From PoT sp049331405 (GTDB taxonomy: Bacteria; Planctomycetota; Planctomycetia; Isosphaerales; Isosphaeraceae), in contig NZ_CP186274.1 of the NCBI RefSeq assembly GCF_049331405.1, positions 930,001 through 994,000 on the forward strand: a stretch of 64,000 nucleotides of DNA, in the 5' to 3' direction. Below the pieces are notes generated by a model. That model was given only the letters and a program-made list of their open reading frames with translations. It did not search any database and was not told the origin of the DNA. Within the stretch, counting starts at the first letter, position 1. Every line of letters starts with the position of its first letter. Below are positions 9,036 to 17,313 of the stretch, piece by piece. A program made the translations under genes and the position numbers.

Positions 9036-9634
9036 TGCCCGTCGAGAGGTCGCTCTTCAAGCCCAAGCCGGCGACGCCGGCCGATGCGGCCCCGGTGCAA
9101 CCGGCTCCGGCTGTCGTCGCCCCGACACCGACGCCGACCCCTGCAGCGGTCGTGACGCCGGTCGCCCCGACTCCGACCCCGACACCTGCCCCGGTGCCCA
9201 CGGGCACCGCTTCGGGCTCGTTCGCGTCCAAGCACCCCTATCTACTGGCCATCCTCGTCGGCTCCGTCATCGCGATCGGCTTCGCGATCAGGAACTCCCG
9301 CGACTCCGCCCCGACGCCCACGCCAACCCCGACACCGGTCGATGCCGGCGGCTTCAAGGCGGGCCGGGACTTCGTCCCGATCCTCGGCGAGTCGCTGGCC
9401 CAGGGCTTCGACGCCCTGGCCGACAAGATCGACTCGGGCGCCAAGGTCGAGGACGCCGACGCCGCGCTCAAGCGGGCGTTCGATGCCGCCCGCGCCAAGG
9501 CGTTCGCCGACAAGGCCTCGCCCGGCTTCGCCGCCATCGTCCCCTCGGGCACCGAGCCCAAGGACGACGCCGCACGCAAGGCTTACTCCGCCTACTCCCG
9601 CGACTTCGCCAAGGGCCTGAGGGGGGCCAGATGA
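9035..9634 (+). CDS. Membrane protein with proline/threonine repeats
   Basis: Residues 1-55 and 94-101 are rich in PTPTP repeats, a linker able to span the envelope or wall. A single membrane helix lies at about 70-87 (YLLAILVGSVIAIGFAI). The C-terminal 100 residues are an alanine-rich helical domain. The layout of tail, membrane helix and soluble domain resembles spanin or anchor proteins. It sits directly before the cysteine peptidase and overlaps it by four bases. The palindrome variant at 9192-9209 lies inside this gene. Confidence 0.7.
   Translation: MPVERSLFKPKPATPADAAPVQPAPAVVAPTPTPTPAAVVTPVAPTPTPTPAPVPTGTASGSFASKHPYLLAILVGSVIAIGFAIRNSRDSAPTPTPTPTPVDAGGFKAGRDFVPILGESLAQGFDALADKIDSGAKVEDADAALKRAFDAARAKAFADKASPGFAAIVPSGTEPKDDAARKAYSAYSRDFAKGLRGAR
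9192..9209. repeat. Variant of the dispersed GGTGCCC/GGGCACC palindrome (coding)
   Basis: CGGTGCCCACGGGCACCG lies within the coding sequence at 9035 (encoding PVPTGT). The arms match the repeated element perfectly and only the two central bases differ. Confidence 0.6.
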
Positions 9635-10524
9635 GCACCGTCAACCCGCAGTTCGCCCTCGGCTGGGACCACGTCCGCGCCCCGCTCGCCCGCCAGGCGA
9701 TGCTGGACACGCGGCGCTTCGCCACGGTCATCCAGGGCGAGAAGTACCCCGACGCCATCTCGCTCACGCAGCACCGATTCCGCCAGCTCGAGCAGGGCCA
9801 GGCGGGGACCTGCTGGGTCCACGGGCCGACGTTCCTGGCCGAGACCTCGATGGTCGCCAAGGGCTACGAGGCCTTCGCGACCTGCCGGCGGCTCACGGCC
9901 TGGATGGGCAAGCAGCTCGAGGGCGGCGGCAACCCGACCAACGGCGGCTCGCCGACCGACGCCATCATGGCGATGACCCGGGAGAAGGGCGCGGGCATCG
10001 CCCACGAGAGCCTGCTCCCCTACTCCGACAACTCGGGGGCCCTCGGCACGAAGCCGCCCCAGGCCGTCTTCGACGACGCGAAGGCCGCCCACATCTCCGT
10101 GCCCGTCGACGTCCGCTCGGACGACGACTCCCGCACGCTGATCGCCGGCAACACGCCGGTCGGCAACGGCATCTGGTGGCCCTACGGCTGGGACAGCCAG
10201 CAGACGTTCATGACCACGATCGGGCAGGGCACCTACGGCCACGCCCTGACCGAGGTCGGCTACGTCATGCCCGGCGTCTGGGACCAGTACGACTGGTGGC
10301 AGCTCGAGAACTGGCACGGCCTGCTCTACCCGCCGCTCCCCGCCGACAAGGCCGCCAAGGTCCCCGGCTACAAGCCCGTCTCCGCGACGAAGACCTCCGA
10401 CTTCTGGGTCCGGGGCGACGTCTATCGGACCGTCCAGGGCTACGGCTACTTCGAGCGCGTCTCGGCCACCGACCTCGACGGGATCGGCAAGCTCGTCAAG
10501 TGGTCCTACGACAACTTCATCTGA
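9631..10524 (+). CDS. Papain-fold (C1-like) cysteine peptidase
   Basis: The 297-aa protein carries the C1 peptidase signature: Gln55 six residues before Cys61 in EQGQAGTCWVHG (papain QGSCGSCW), then His204 in YGHALTEVGYV and Asn227 in WWQLENWHG (papain GHAV...KNSWG). Order, spacing and the aromatic residues around Cys and Asn all fit an active enzyme. There is no signal peptide and no obvious propeptide beyond about 45 residues. It sits among small membrane proteins and upstream of terminase, so it could be a lysis enzyme cutting peptide cross-links, a virion-maturation protease, or an anti-host protease. Catalytic competence is inferred from sequence only. Confidence 0.8.
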   Translation: MSTVNPQFALGWDHVRAPLARQAMLDTRRFATVIQGEKYPDAISLTQHRFRQLEQGQAGTCWVHGPTFLAETSMVAKGYEAFATCRRLTAWMGKQLEGGGNPTNGGSPTDAIMAMTREKGAGIAHESLLPYSDNSGALGTKPPQAVFDDAKAAHISVPVDVRSDDDSRTLIAGNTPVGNGIWWPYGWDSQQTFMTTIGQGTYGHALTEVGYVMPGVWDQYDWWQLENWHGLLYPPLPADKAAKVPGYKPVSATKTSDFWVRGDVYRTVQGYGYFERVSATDLDGIGKLVKWSYDNFI

Positions 10525-10533
10525 TCGGGAACC

Positions 10534-10950
10534 ATGCTCACATCCCTCAAGTGGATCGTCGGCGCCTTCGTGTTCGGCACCCTGATCGGGGTCGCCGGCT
10601 CCTCGCTGTTCATCGTCGTGACGTTCGCGAAGTCGCACGACGTCGTGAAGCCGAAGGTCACCGACATCTCGAAGCAGTTGGCCTCCGCGATCGCCCCGGT
10701 CATCGCCTCGACGGTGACCTCCCGCAAGGAAGACATCATCGCCTCGGCCGGGGGCCTGCCCGCGAGGGCGGCAGTCCGGCTGGGCTTCCCGATCGGGATC
10801 CGCGAGATCCCGCCGCTGACGCAGGTCGGCTGCGACGCGCTGCTCGACCGGCTCGGCGACATGCCGCTGCCGCAGATCGCCTCCGCCCTGGCCTCGCACC
10901 AGAGGGCCAAGGGCCACGCCGTGAACCCCACCTTCAACCTCGCCAAGTGA
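10534..10950 (+). CDS. Membrane-anchored hypothetical protein
   Basis: The 138-aa product has one N-terminal membrane helix (residues 7-31, ending SSLFIVVTFA) and a soluble region with a segment rich in Ile/Ala/Pro. It follows the peptidase by nine bases. Domain family unknown. Membrane topology and location suggest part of a lysis or envelope-interaction module. Confidence 0.65.
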   Translation: MLTSLKWIVGAFVFGTLIGVAGSSLFIVVTFAKSHDVVKPKVTDISKQLASAIAPVIASTVTSRKEDIIASAGGLPARAAVRLGFPIGIREIPPLTQVGCDALLDRLGDMPLPQIASALASHQRAKGHAVNPTFNLAK

Positions 10951-10957
10951 GGCCGTC

Positions 10958-11089
10958 ATGCCCATCGACGACACGACGGCCGCGTCCCTGATCATCGTCG
11001 CGGCCATCTTCGGGATCATCCTGCTCGCCCGGGGCATCGTCTGGCTCGGCGACCGGGCCTCGAACTGGGACGGAGACATCGACCGATGA
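10958..11089 (+). CDS. Small membrane peptide (43 aa)
   Basis: An ATG seven bases past the previous stop opens a frame with one strong membrane helix (LIIVAAIFGIILLARGIVWL) and an acidic tail. Its stop overlaps the next ATG as ATGA. The coupling to both neighbours supports expression. Confidence 0.6.
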   Translation: MPIDDTTAASLIIVAAIFGIILLARGIVWLGDRASNWDGDIDR

Positions 11090-11442
11090 AAGACTTCCTC
11101 GCCAAGCTCAACGCCTTCCTGGCCTTCGCGTGGCCCTACGTCGTCATGCTCGCGGAGTGGCTGATCGCCAAGGCGAAGGCCGCCTTCTCCGCGTTCCTGG
11201 GGTGGCTCGGCCCGGTGGCCGACAGCGTCAAGGGCAAGCTCAACTCGGACGAGGTCCGCCGGGCGCTGATCAAGGGCGGCACCAGCGGCGGGGCCTTCTC
11301 GCTCTGGAATATGTTCAACAACCCCGACGTCATCGACGTTCTGCTGATCCCGGCCGGCATCGTCTTCTTCGTGGCCGTCCTCGACGGCGCCCGCCGCCGC
11401 AACCACGGCGATTGCTCGGACCCCGACTGCCCCCATGCCTGA
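11086..11442 (+). CDS. Holin-like membrane protein
   Basis: The 118-aa protein has amphipathic or membrane segments at about 8-45 and a clear span at 85-102 (VLLIPAGIVFFVAVLDGA), with a Cys/His-containing tail (CSDPDCPHA). Size and topology are holin-like, but no family signature is present. It is in a chain of overlapping small membrane genes. Confidence 0.6.
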   Translation: MKDFLAKLNAFLAFAWPYVVMLAEWLIAKAKAAFSAFLGWLGPVADSVKGKLNSDEVRRALIKGGTSGGAFSLWNMFNNPDVIDVLLIPAGIVFFVAVLDGARRRNHGDCSDPDCPHA

Positions 11443-11527
11443 CCCCTGCGGCCTGGCCCTGATCTTCCTCCTGATCGCCTTCGAGTGCCTCGCCGGAGAC
11501 CCGCCGAGGCCGCCCTCATTTCGATGA
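11435..11527 (+). CDS. Possible 30-aa hydrophobic peptide
   Basis: A short frame overlaps the end of the gene at 11086 and encodes one hydrophobic segment (LALIFLLIAFECLA). Support is only its position in a chain of overlapping small membrane genes. Confidence 0.3.
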   Translation: MPDPCGLALIFLLIAFECLAGDPPRPPSFR

Positions 11528-11563
11528 CGAATCGCGGGCGACGCCGCCCGGAGAATGCCCGCC

Positions 11564-11770
11564 ATGCACCTCGACCTGGACCACTACCTCAAGCACTTCG
11601 GCTACCCCATCGGACTCAGCCTCATGGGTTCCTCGATCGGGGCGTGGCTGGCGGACCACGCCATGGGCATCCTCTCGCCCATCGTCCTGATCTTCTCCGC
11701 AGTCCTCCAATACCTCACCTACCGCCTCAAGAAGCGGGAGACCGAGGCCAAGCTCGGAGCGAGCAAGTGA
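11564..11770 (+). CDS. Holin-like small membrane protein (68 aa)
   Basis: The second in-frame ATG (11564) was chosen because a GGAGA site lies nine bases upstream. The product has two membrane segments, about 12-30 and 35-55, and a charged C-terminus (KKRETEAKLGASK), the usual holin class II layout. The next gene begins with a GTG overlapping its stop. Function is inferred from size, topology and location. Confidence 0.6.
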   Translation: MHLDLDHYLKHFGYPIGLSLMGSSIGAWLADHAMGILSPIVLIFSAVLQYLTYRLKKRETEAKLGASK

Positions 11771-12060
11771 AGCACGACAAGCCGCGATTCAACTTCCCCG
11801 GCCGGGGCGAGCACCACGAGGGTTACGCCTTCGACCTGCCCGACGGCAGGCGGTGCGAGGTCCCCGCCGAGACCATCCAACCCGACCGCTACGTCAACCG
11901 GGCCATGTCGCATGACGAGGCCCTCGACGTGTGCATCGCCTTCGGGCTCGAGATGGGCATGCCGATCACGCCGACCAAGAACGGCATCGGCTACGACGTG
12001 ACGGTCCCGGCCGAGTACCTCAAGGACCTGCTCGAGTCGGGCGGCCAGCTGCCCCTCTGA
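11767..12060 (+). CDS. Hypothetical protein (97 aa)
   Basis: A GTG start overlaps the preceding stop as GTGA. The soluble product includes the segment YAFDLPDGRRCEVP, then a helical part ending KDLLESGGQLPL. No family recognised. It is the last gene before the packaging genes. Confidence 0.6.
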   Translation: MKHDKPRFNFPGRGEHHEGYAFDLPDGRRCEVPAETIQPDRYVNRAMSHDEALDVCIAFGLEMGMPITPTKNGIGYDVTVPAEYLKDLLESGGQLPL

Positions 12061-12105
12061 GCGATTCACACCACTGAAAAAACTGATTTCTACACGGTTT
12101 GAACG

Positions 12106-12516
12106 ATGGGCCAGAACGGCGGAGCCAGACCGGGAGCGGGGCGGAAGGCCAAGGCGGAGAAGTTCGCCGGGCCGATCGCGGCCGCGGAGGAGCGGATAGC
12201 CGATCGGCTGCCCGAGCTGATCGACAACATGATGAGGCTGGCCAGCGGCGTCATGGTCTACAGGCCCCGCAAGGGCAAGGAGAAGATCGACGACCCCGAC
12301 CAGCTCGACGAGTCCGACACCGCCGACTTCTACATGACCCCGCCCGACTTCAAGGCCAACGAGTACCTGCTCAACCGCATCCTCGGCAAGCCGACCGAGG
12401 CCATCGAGATCAGCGGCCCCGACGGCGGGGGCGTCCCGCTCACCGTCGCGTTCGAGAGCGCCGTGGCCAAGATCTACGGCGACCCCAAGCCGCCCGCCGA
12501 GGAGTCCCCCGAGTGA
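12106..12516 (+). CDS. terS: Terminase small subunit
   Basis: The N-terminus MGQNGGARPGAGRK is the hallmark of a large group of phage small terminases and related packaging proteins. A helical oligomerisation region follows (residues 30-50), and the C-terminus is acidic. The 136-aa length fits. It overlaps the large-subunit start by four bases. It would recognise the packaging site and load the ATPase. Subfamily cannot be assigned from sequence alone. Confidence 0.8.
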   Translation: MGQNGGARPGAGRKAKAEKFAGPIAAAEERIADRLPELIDNMMRLASGVMVYRPRKGKEKIDDPDQLDESDTADFYMTPPDFKANEYLLNRILGKPTEAIEISGPDGGGVPLTVAFESAVAKIYGDPKPPAEESPE

Positions 12517-13931
12517 TCCGACTGGCCCTCGCCCTGATCGCCCTCATGACCCCGACCGAACGATACGTCCAGGCGGCCTTCTCGGCCGGTTGCCCCCGCG
12601 ACCAGGTCGAGAACTTCGTGCGCGCGGGCATCGTCCTCCAGCGCCAGCAGCTCGCCGCCAGCGCGGCGGCCCGGCTCTGCGACCGCGAGGGCGGCCCGAC
12701 CAAGATCGGCTACGGCGGGGCCCGCGGCGGCGGCAAGAGCCACTGGGGGATCGCCCAGGTCATCTGCGACGACTGCGTCCGGTTCCCGGGCCTGAAGTTC
12801 CTCTACCTCCGCAAGGTCGGCAAGGCGGGCAAGGAGGCGGTGCAGGACCTCCGCCGCGAGGTGCTCCACGGCACCCCGCACGAGTACAAGTCGCAGGACG
12901 GCATCATCCTCCTGCCCAACGGATCACGCGTCGTCCTGGGGCACTTCCAGAACGACCGGGACATCGACAGCTACCTCGGGCTCCAGTACGACGGGGCCCT
13001 GGTCGAGGAGGCGACCCAGCTCACTTCGCGGAAGATCAAGGACATCGGGACCTGCGTCCGCTCGGCCAAGCCGGGCTGGCGGCCCCGGATGTACTTCACG
13101 ACCAACCCCGGCAACATCGGGCACGCCTGGTTCAAGGCGTTGTTCATCGACCCGATGCGGCGGGGCACCGAGGCCGCCACGCGGTTCGTCCAGGCCACCG
13201 TCCGCGACAACGCGTTCGTCAACGCCGACTATCGCCAGGAACTCGAGGGCCTGACCGGCTGGCAGCGTCGGGCCTGGCTCGACGGGGACTGGGACATCGC
13301 CGCGGGGCAGTACTTCACGACCTTCCAGCGTATCGTCCACGGGATCCCGGCCATCCCGCAGGTGCCGGAGGGATGGCGGACATGGTCCTCCCTCGACTAC
13401 GGCTTTGTTCACTACACGGCGAGCTACCTCTTCGCCCAGTCGGGCGACGGCGACGTCTATGCCGTTGGCGAGCACGCCGAGCGGGGCTGGCTGGTCGAGC
13501 GGAACGCCAACGCCATGAAGGCGATGTTCGGCCGCTTCGGGGTCCCCGTGCACCGGCTCGAGAAGATCGTGGCCGGGACCGACGTCTTCGCCAAGAAGCA
13601 GAACGGCGGCACGATCGCCGACGACTACAAGTCCCACGGACTGACGCTATCCACGGCCAACATCGACCGCATCAACGGGGCGGCCGAGATCCTCCGCCGC
13701 CTCGGCGACGTCGAGGCCAAGCCGGATCCCATCCGCCCCACGCTGTTCATCACCGAGAATTGCCCCCGCCTCCTCGATTGCATCCCATCGCTCCAGCACG
13801 ACGATTCCCGGCCCGAGGACGTGCTCAAGGTCGACTGCGACGCCGACGGCCTCGGGGGCGACGACTTCTACGACGCCTTCCGCTACGGCGTGATGGTCGC
13901 CGCCAACTCCCGCAAGTGGAAGATCTCCTGA
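12513..13931 (+). CDS. terL: Terminase large subunit (ATPase-nuclease)
   Basis: A GTG overlapping the terS stop gives 472 aa; the ATG at 12547 is an alternative. Walker A is GGARGGGKSH (68-77), Walker B with catalytic Glu is LQYDGALVEEAT (157-168), and the coupling motif is FTTNPGN (195-201). The RNase H-like nuclease acids are plausibly Asp295 (SSLDYGF), Asp357 (AGTDVF) and the cluster at 450-454 (DDFYDAF). This is the packaging motor that pumps and cuts DNA at the portal. Gene order terS-terL-portal-protease-capsid is canonical for HK97-like siphophages. Confidence 0.95.
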   Translation: MIRLALALIALMTPTERYVQAAFSAGCPRDQVENFVRAGIVLQRQQLAASAAARLCDREGGPTKIGYGGARGGGKSHWGIAQVICDDCVRFPGLKFLYLRKVGKAGKEAVQDLRREVLHGTPHEYKSQDGIILLPNGSRVVLGHFQNDRDIDSYLGLQYDGALVEEATQLTSRKIKDIGTCVRSAKPGWRPRMYFTTNPGNIGHAWFKALFIDPMRRGTEAATRFVQATVRDNAFVNADYRQELEGLTGWQRRAWLDGDWDIAAGQYFTTFQRIVHGIPAIPQVPEGWRTWSSLDYGFVHYTASYLFAQSGDGDVYAVGEHAERGWLVERNANAMKAMFGRFGVPVHRLEKIVAGTDVFAKKQNGGTIADDYKSHGLTLSTANIDRINGAAEILRRLGDVEAKPDPIRPTLFITENCPRLLDCIPSLQHDDSRPEDVLKVDCDADGLGGDDFYDAFRYGVMVAANSRKWKIS

Positions 13932-13934
13932 CCC

Positions 13935-16055
13935 ATGCCCGCCCCCATCGCCACCTCCAGGACGTTCGCCAACCGGCTGGCCGACCTCGGGCGCAAGGCC
14001 GCCGCGATGGTCTTCCCGGCCTTCGGCGGCGGCGCGTACGGCACCGGGGGATCGCCGTCGTGGGGCGGCGGCAGCTCGTGGTACTCCTACTACCTGCCCG
14101 GCGCCACCAGGGACTACGCGGCCGAGGCCGGCGACCTCTGGCGGAACTCGGCCGTCTCGGCGTGCCTCGGCTGGCTGACGGACAACTTCTCCGAGCCGGC
14201 CCTGGAGGTCGTCGCGACCAGGCGGAACGGGGTCAAGGAGCCGGTGCCGAACCACCCCTTCACGAAGCGGATGTGCGAGCCCAATCCGGACTACGACGCC
14301 GACGCGTTGTGGGCGGCCACCGTCCTCAGCTTCGCCTGCTCGGGCGACGGCTACTGGATCAAGTGCCGGGCCCAGACCGGTGTCAAGGAGCTCTACTGGG
14401 CGCCCTACTGGGAGATCGAGCCCAGGTGGGCGGCCGACGGCCGCTCGTTCATCGACTACTACGACCACGTCGTCGACGGCAAGCGCTACCGCCTCGAGCG
14501 CGGGGACGTCGTCCACTTCCGCCGCGGCCTGAACCCGACCAACGTCCGCACCGGCCTGCCGATGCTGGAGCCGGTGCTGCGCGAGGTCGTCAGCGACAAC
14601 GCCGCGAACACCTACGTCGCGGCCATCCTCAAGAACATGGGCATCCCCGGCGTGGTCATCATGCCGGAGTCGGACGACGTCACGCTCGAGGACCCCGACC
14701 GGGCCATGATCCAGTCGACGTGGGTCGAGAGGTCGTCGGCGGACAACGTCGGCAAGCCGATCGTCAGCAGCGTGAAGATGAAGGTCCAGGAGCTGACGCT
14801 CAGCCCCGAGAAGCTGACGCTGGACAGGATCCGCAAGATCCCCGAGGCCCGCATCTGCGCCGCCTTCCGCCTGCCGGCGATGGTCGTCGGGCTCTCGGTC
14901 GGCGAGGAGCAGAAGACCTACGCGAATCTCGAGCAGGCCGAGCGGATGGCCTACCGCAACTGCCTCATCCCCCTGCAGAAGAACTTCGCCAAGGCGCTCA
15001 CCCGCCAGCTCCTGCCCGACCTGGGCGGGGTGAAGGACCGGGAGTGCGTCCGCTGGAACTACTCCGAGGTCGAGGCCATGAACGAGGAGCGTGACGTGGT
15101 CGCCAACCGATCCGTCACCCTCTACGCCGGCGGCATCGCCTCGCAGGAGGAGGCCCGGTCGATGAACGGCCTCGGCCCGGCCAAGGCCGGCGACATGTTC
15201 GTGAAGTCCACTCGGCCGGGCGACAGGCCGATCGAGGATCCCGACGACGAGGACGAAGACCAGGGCGACGAGCCCGCGAAGGGCAAGGGCAAAGGCAAGG
15301 CCAAGAAGGGCAAGGACGAGGCGGATTCGAAGTCGCTGTTCGGCCCGCTCGAGGGCAAGGCCGTCGTCCGCCTCGAGGATCCCGACGAGGCCGACGCCCG
15401 CAAGATGCTGGCCGTCGCGGCGAAGAAGGCCGGGGTCACGCTCGGCGACGGGCCGCTCCCCGAGGCCGACGGCCTCAAGGTGGTCGAGGCCCTGATCGAC
15501 CTCGCCCGCTACAAGCTCGAGGCCGACGCCCTCGCGCTGATGGAGGCGATCACCCCCGAGCCGAAGGGCCTGCTCTCCGACGCCTTCTCCACGATCAAGG
15601 AGTGGAAGGACGCCACCTCGAAGTTCCTCCGCAAGACGCTGCTGGCCGGGGCCATCGCGATGGCCGAGCCGCTCGGCGCCCCCGAGATCGCCGCCGTCAA
15701 CGTCGCCCACCAGGCCGAGGACCATCGGCTCGAGAACTTCGCCGCCAACATCATCGACGGCACCCAGAAGCCCGACGGCTCGCTCGTCGCCCGCGCCGGG
15801 AACTACGGAGGATCCGCCTGGGCCGCGTCGCAGTCGGCCAGGCAGGCCAAGATGATCCGCACCGGCAAGCTCTGGGAGCGGTCGATCCTCGAGGAGGGCG
15901 GCGCCCATTGCCGGCAGTGCCTCGACGAGGACGCGAAGGGGTGGCGGCCGATCGGCACGCTGATCCCGATCGGGCAGCGGACGTGCAAGGGCGGATGCCG
16001 CTGCCGCTTCGAATTCGCCCTCGACGACCCGAGCCAACCCGGAGCCACGCCATGA
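13935..16055 (+). CDS. Portal protein with extended C-terminal domain
   Basis: The first 450 residues of this 706-aa protein match HK97-type portals: a Gly/Ser-rich start, DLWRNSAVSACLGWLTDNFSEPALEV, YRLERGDVVHFRRGLNP, and the end of the portal core at YANLEQAERMAYRNCLIPLQ. Such portals are normally 400-450 aa. The extra 250 residues include a Lys/Gly/Asp-rich linker (about 435-465), helices, and a final Cys-rich segment (HCRQCLDEDAKGW...CKGGCRC), resembling the C-terminus of Mu gpF-like head proteins that often follow portal genes. I infer a portal/MuF-type fusion. It overlaps the next gene by four bases. Confidence 0.9.
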   Translation: MPAPIATSRTFANRLADLGRKAAAMVFPAFGGGAYGTGGSPSWGGGSSWYSYYLPGATRDYAAEAGDLWRNSAVSACLGWLTDNFSEPALEVVATRRNGVKEPVPNHPFTKRMCEPNPDYDADALWAATVLSFACSGDGYWIKCRAQTGVKELYWAPYWEIEPRWAADGRSFIDYYDHVVDGKRYRLERGDVVHFRRGLNPTNVRTGLPMLEPVLREVVSDNAANTYVAAILKNMGIPGVVIMPESDDVTLEDPDRAMIQSTWVERSSADNVGKPIVSSVKMKVQELTLSPEKLTLDRIRKIPEARICAAFRLPAMVVGLSVGEEQKTYANLEQAERMAYRNCLIPLQKNFAKALTRQLLPDLGGVKDRECVRWNYSEVEAMNEERDVVANRSVTLYAGGIASQEEARSMNGLGPAKAGDMFVKSTRPGDRPIEDPDDEDEDQGDEPAKGKGKGKAKKGKDEADSKSLFGPLEGKAVVRLEDPDEADARKMLAVAAKKAGVTLGDGPLPEADGLKVVEALIDLARYKLEADALALMEAITPEPKGLLSDAFSTIKEWKDATSKFLRKTLLAGAIAMAEPLGAPEIAAVNVAHQAEDHRLENFAANIIDGTQKPDGSLVARAGNYGGSAWAASQSARQAKMIRTGKLWERSILEEGGAHCRQCLDEDAKGWRPIGTLIPIGQRTCKGGCRCRFEFALDDPSQPGATP

Positions 16056-16300
16056 CCACCTGCCGGACCTGCACCTTCCACGGCGAGGCCTCCGCGTCCG
16101 CCCCCGGCTATGCCGAGTGCCGACGCATGCCGCCGACCCACGCCCGGATGGTCGGGGCGGGTCTCGCCCTCGCCTACGGCCTGACCGCCGACGACCTCCC
16201 CGCCTGCGGCGAGTACAAGGCCGGGGCAGGGGACCCGGCCGAGGCCCTCGAGGCCAAGGCCCCCGCCCCCCAATCCAACCGCCGAGACCGACGACGATGA
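16052..16300 (+). CDS. Small cysteine-containing protein
   Basis: The 82-aa product starts CRTCTFHGEA and has later cysteines (ECRR, PACGEY), giving four Cys able to bind a metal. The start overlaps the portal stop (ATGA) and the stop overlaps the next start. The gene at 41684 begins with a similar Cys pattern (CGTCPF). Function unknown. Confidence 0.7.
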   Translation: MTTCRTCTFHGEASASAPGYAECRRMPPTHARMVGAGLALAYGLTADDLPACGEYKAGAGDPAEALEAKAPAPQSNRRDRRR

Positions 16301-16929
16301 CCGACCCTTCGACTTCAGAGGCTCCTTCCTTGCCCATCCCGCTCGCCGGCATCATCGCCGAGCTCCGCCGGCTCATCGAACGGCCGGACTCGTCCCTCTA
16401 TCCGGGCTACGGCAAGCCCAGGGTCGATTACATCTCCGTCCGGAATCTGGCCGAGGTCGTCGACCGGCTCGAGGCGAGTGCCAGGGCCCTCGAAGTCGCG
16501 AATCACACTTACGAGGTCGTGATCAGGTCGAAGATATCCCGCATCGCCAGGGGCGCTCAACTCTGCAGTCGCCTGAATGCCGACCTGGAAGAGGCGTGGG
16601 GGAAGCTTCGCGTCGCGAGGCATGAGTTCAAGGAACTCGAGCATTCCCGGGGCTGGTGGGTCGAATTGGCGGAATGGGCCGCCGCCCAGTATGCGTTGCT
16701 CAAGGCCGATGTCGACCGCCTCAATCTCGAGCTTATGCATTCTCGCAAGGTCGCCGAATGGCGGGGCGACTGCCTTGAGTCCTACGCCGCCGCGATCAAC
16801 GACCAGGCCCTCAAGATCCACGAACTCGAGGAACGGGTCGAGGACCTGCAGCTCCACCCCGATCGTGCCTCCGCCGCCCCTCGCAAGCCGACTCTGATCC
16901 AGCGCATCCGCAAGCTCCTCCACCCCTGA
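16297..16929 (+). CDS. Coiled-coil protein in head module
   Basis: The 210-aa product is mostly long helices with heptad character from residue 60 to 190, rich in Glu, Leu and Arg. It lies between portal and protease genes, where scaffolding or head-accessory proteins are often found. No domain recognised; a scaffold role is a guess from position and coiled coil. Confidence 0.7.
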   Translation: MTDPSTSEAPSLPIPLAGIIAELRRLIERPDSSLYPGYGKPRVDYISVRNLAEVVDRLEASARALEVANHTYEVVIRSKISRIARGAQLCSRLNADLEEAWGKLRVARHEFKELEHSRGWWVELAEWAAAQYALLKADVDRLNLELMHSRKVAEWRGDCLESYAAAINDQALKIHELEERVEDLQLHPDRASAAPRKPTLIQRIRKLLHP

Positions 16930-16936
16930 GCAACCC

Positions 16937-17245
16937 ATGATCATCCACGCCCCGCAAAGGCCCGATCCGATCCGATTCCGCGTGCCCTGGGGCGACCGAA
17001 TCCGGGTCATCCGGGACCTCGCCGCGAATCCTCCCGAGCATCCTTTCGTGAAGGGGTGGTTCTGCAGCTTCGCGGGCTTGAAGCGTTGCCCGGATCACGA
17101 GCACTGCGCCGTCATCGAAGTTGCATACGACTCGCTGTCCTATGTCATCGAACGCGACGAGCGCGACGAACCAGAGGTCGTGACCCCCGAGATTGCCGCC
17201 AGGCCCACCACGCTCCAACGCCTCCGCCGCCTCTTCCACGCCTGA
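16937..17245 (+). CDS. Hypothetical protein (102 aa)
   Basis: Soluble protein with alternating beta and turn segments (PIRFRVPWGDRIRVIRDL). The C-terminal 14 residues (TTLQRLRRLFHA) resemble the tail of the preceding gene product (TLIQRIRKLLHP). That shared basic amphipathic end could be a docking peptide. Starts eight bases after the previous stop. Confidence 0.65.
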   Translation: MIIHAPQRPDPIRFRVPWGDRIRVIRDLAANPPEHPFVKGWFCSFAGLKRCPDHEHCAVIEVAYDSLSYVIERDERDEPEVVTPEIAARPTTLQRLRRLFHA

Positions 17246-17313
17246 TCACATCCCGCCCCGACCCACATCTCCCATCCCACCCGGCGCCCGCCCGCCGCAT
17301 CGGATCCACCCCC

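Noticed and set aside
9100..9350. Repetitive PTPTP coding sequence as a tandem-repeat element
   Set aside because: It is a low-complexity linker inside an otherwise normal membrane-protein gene.
9592..11565. 657-codon open frame on the minus strand opposite the peptidase and membrane genes
   Set aside because: Low-complexity composition, no ribosome site, and antisense to a chain of overlapping genes with good motifs.
12590..16376. Very long open frames (over 800 codons) on both strands across terminase, portal and protease genes
   Set aside because: They are Arg/Pro/Ala-rich shadows typical of GC-rich coding DNA. The frames with terminase and portal motifs explain the region.
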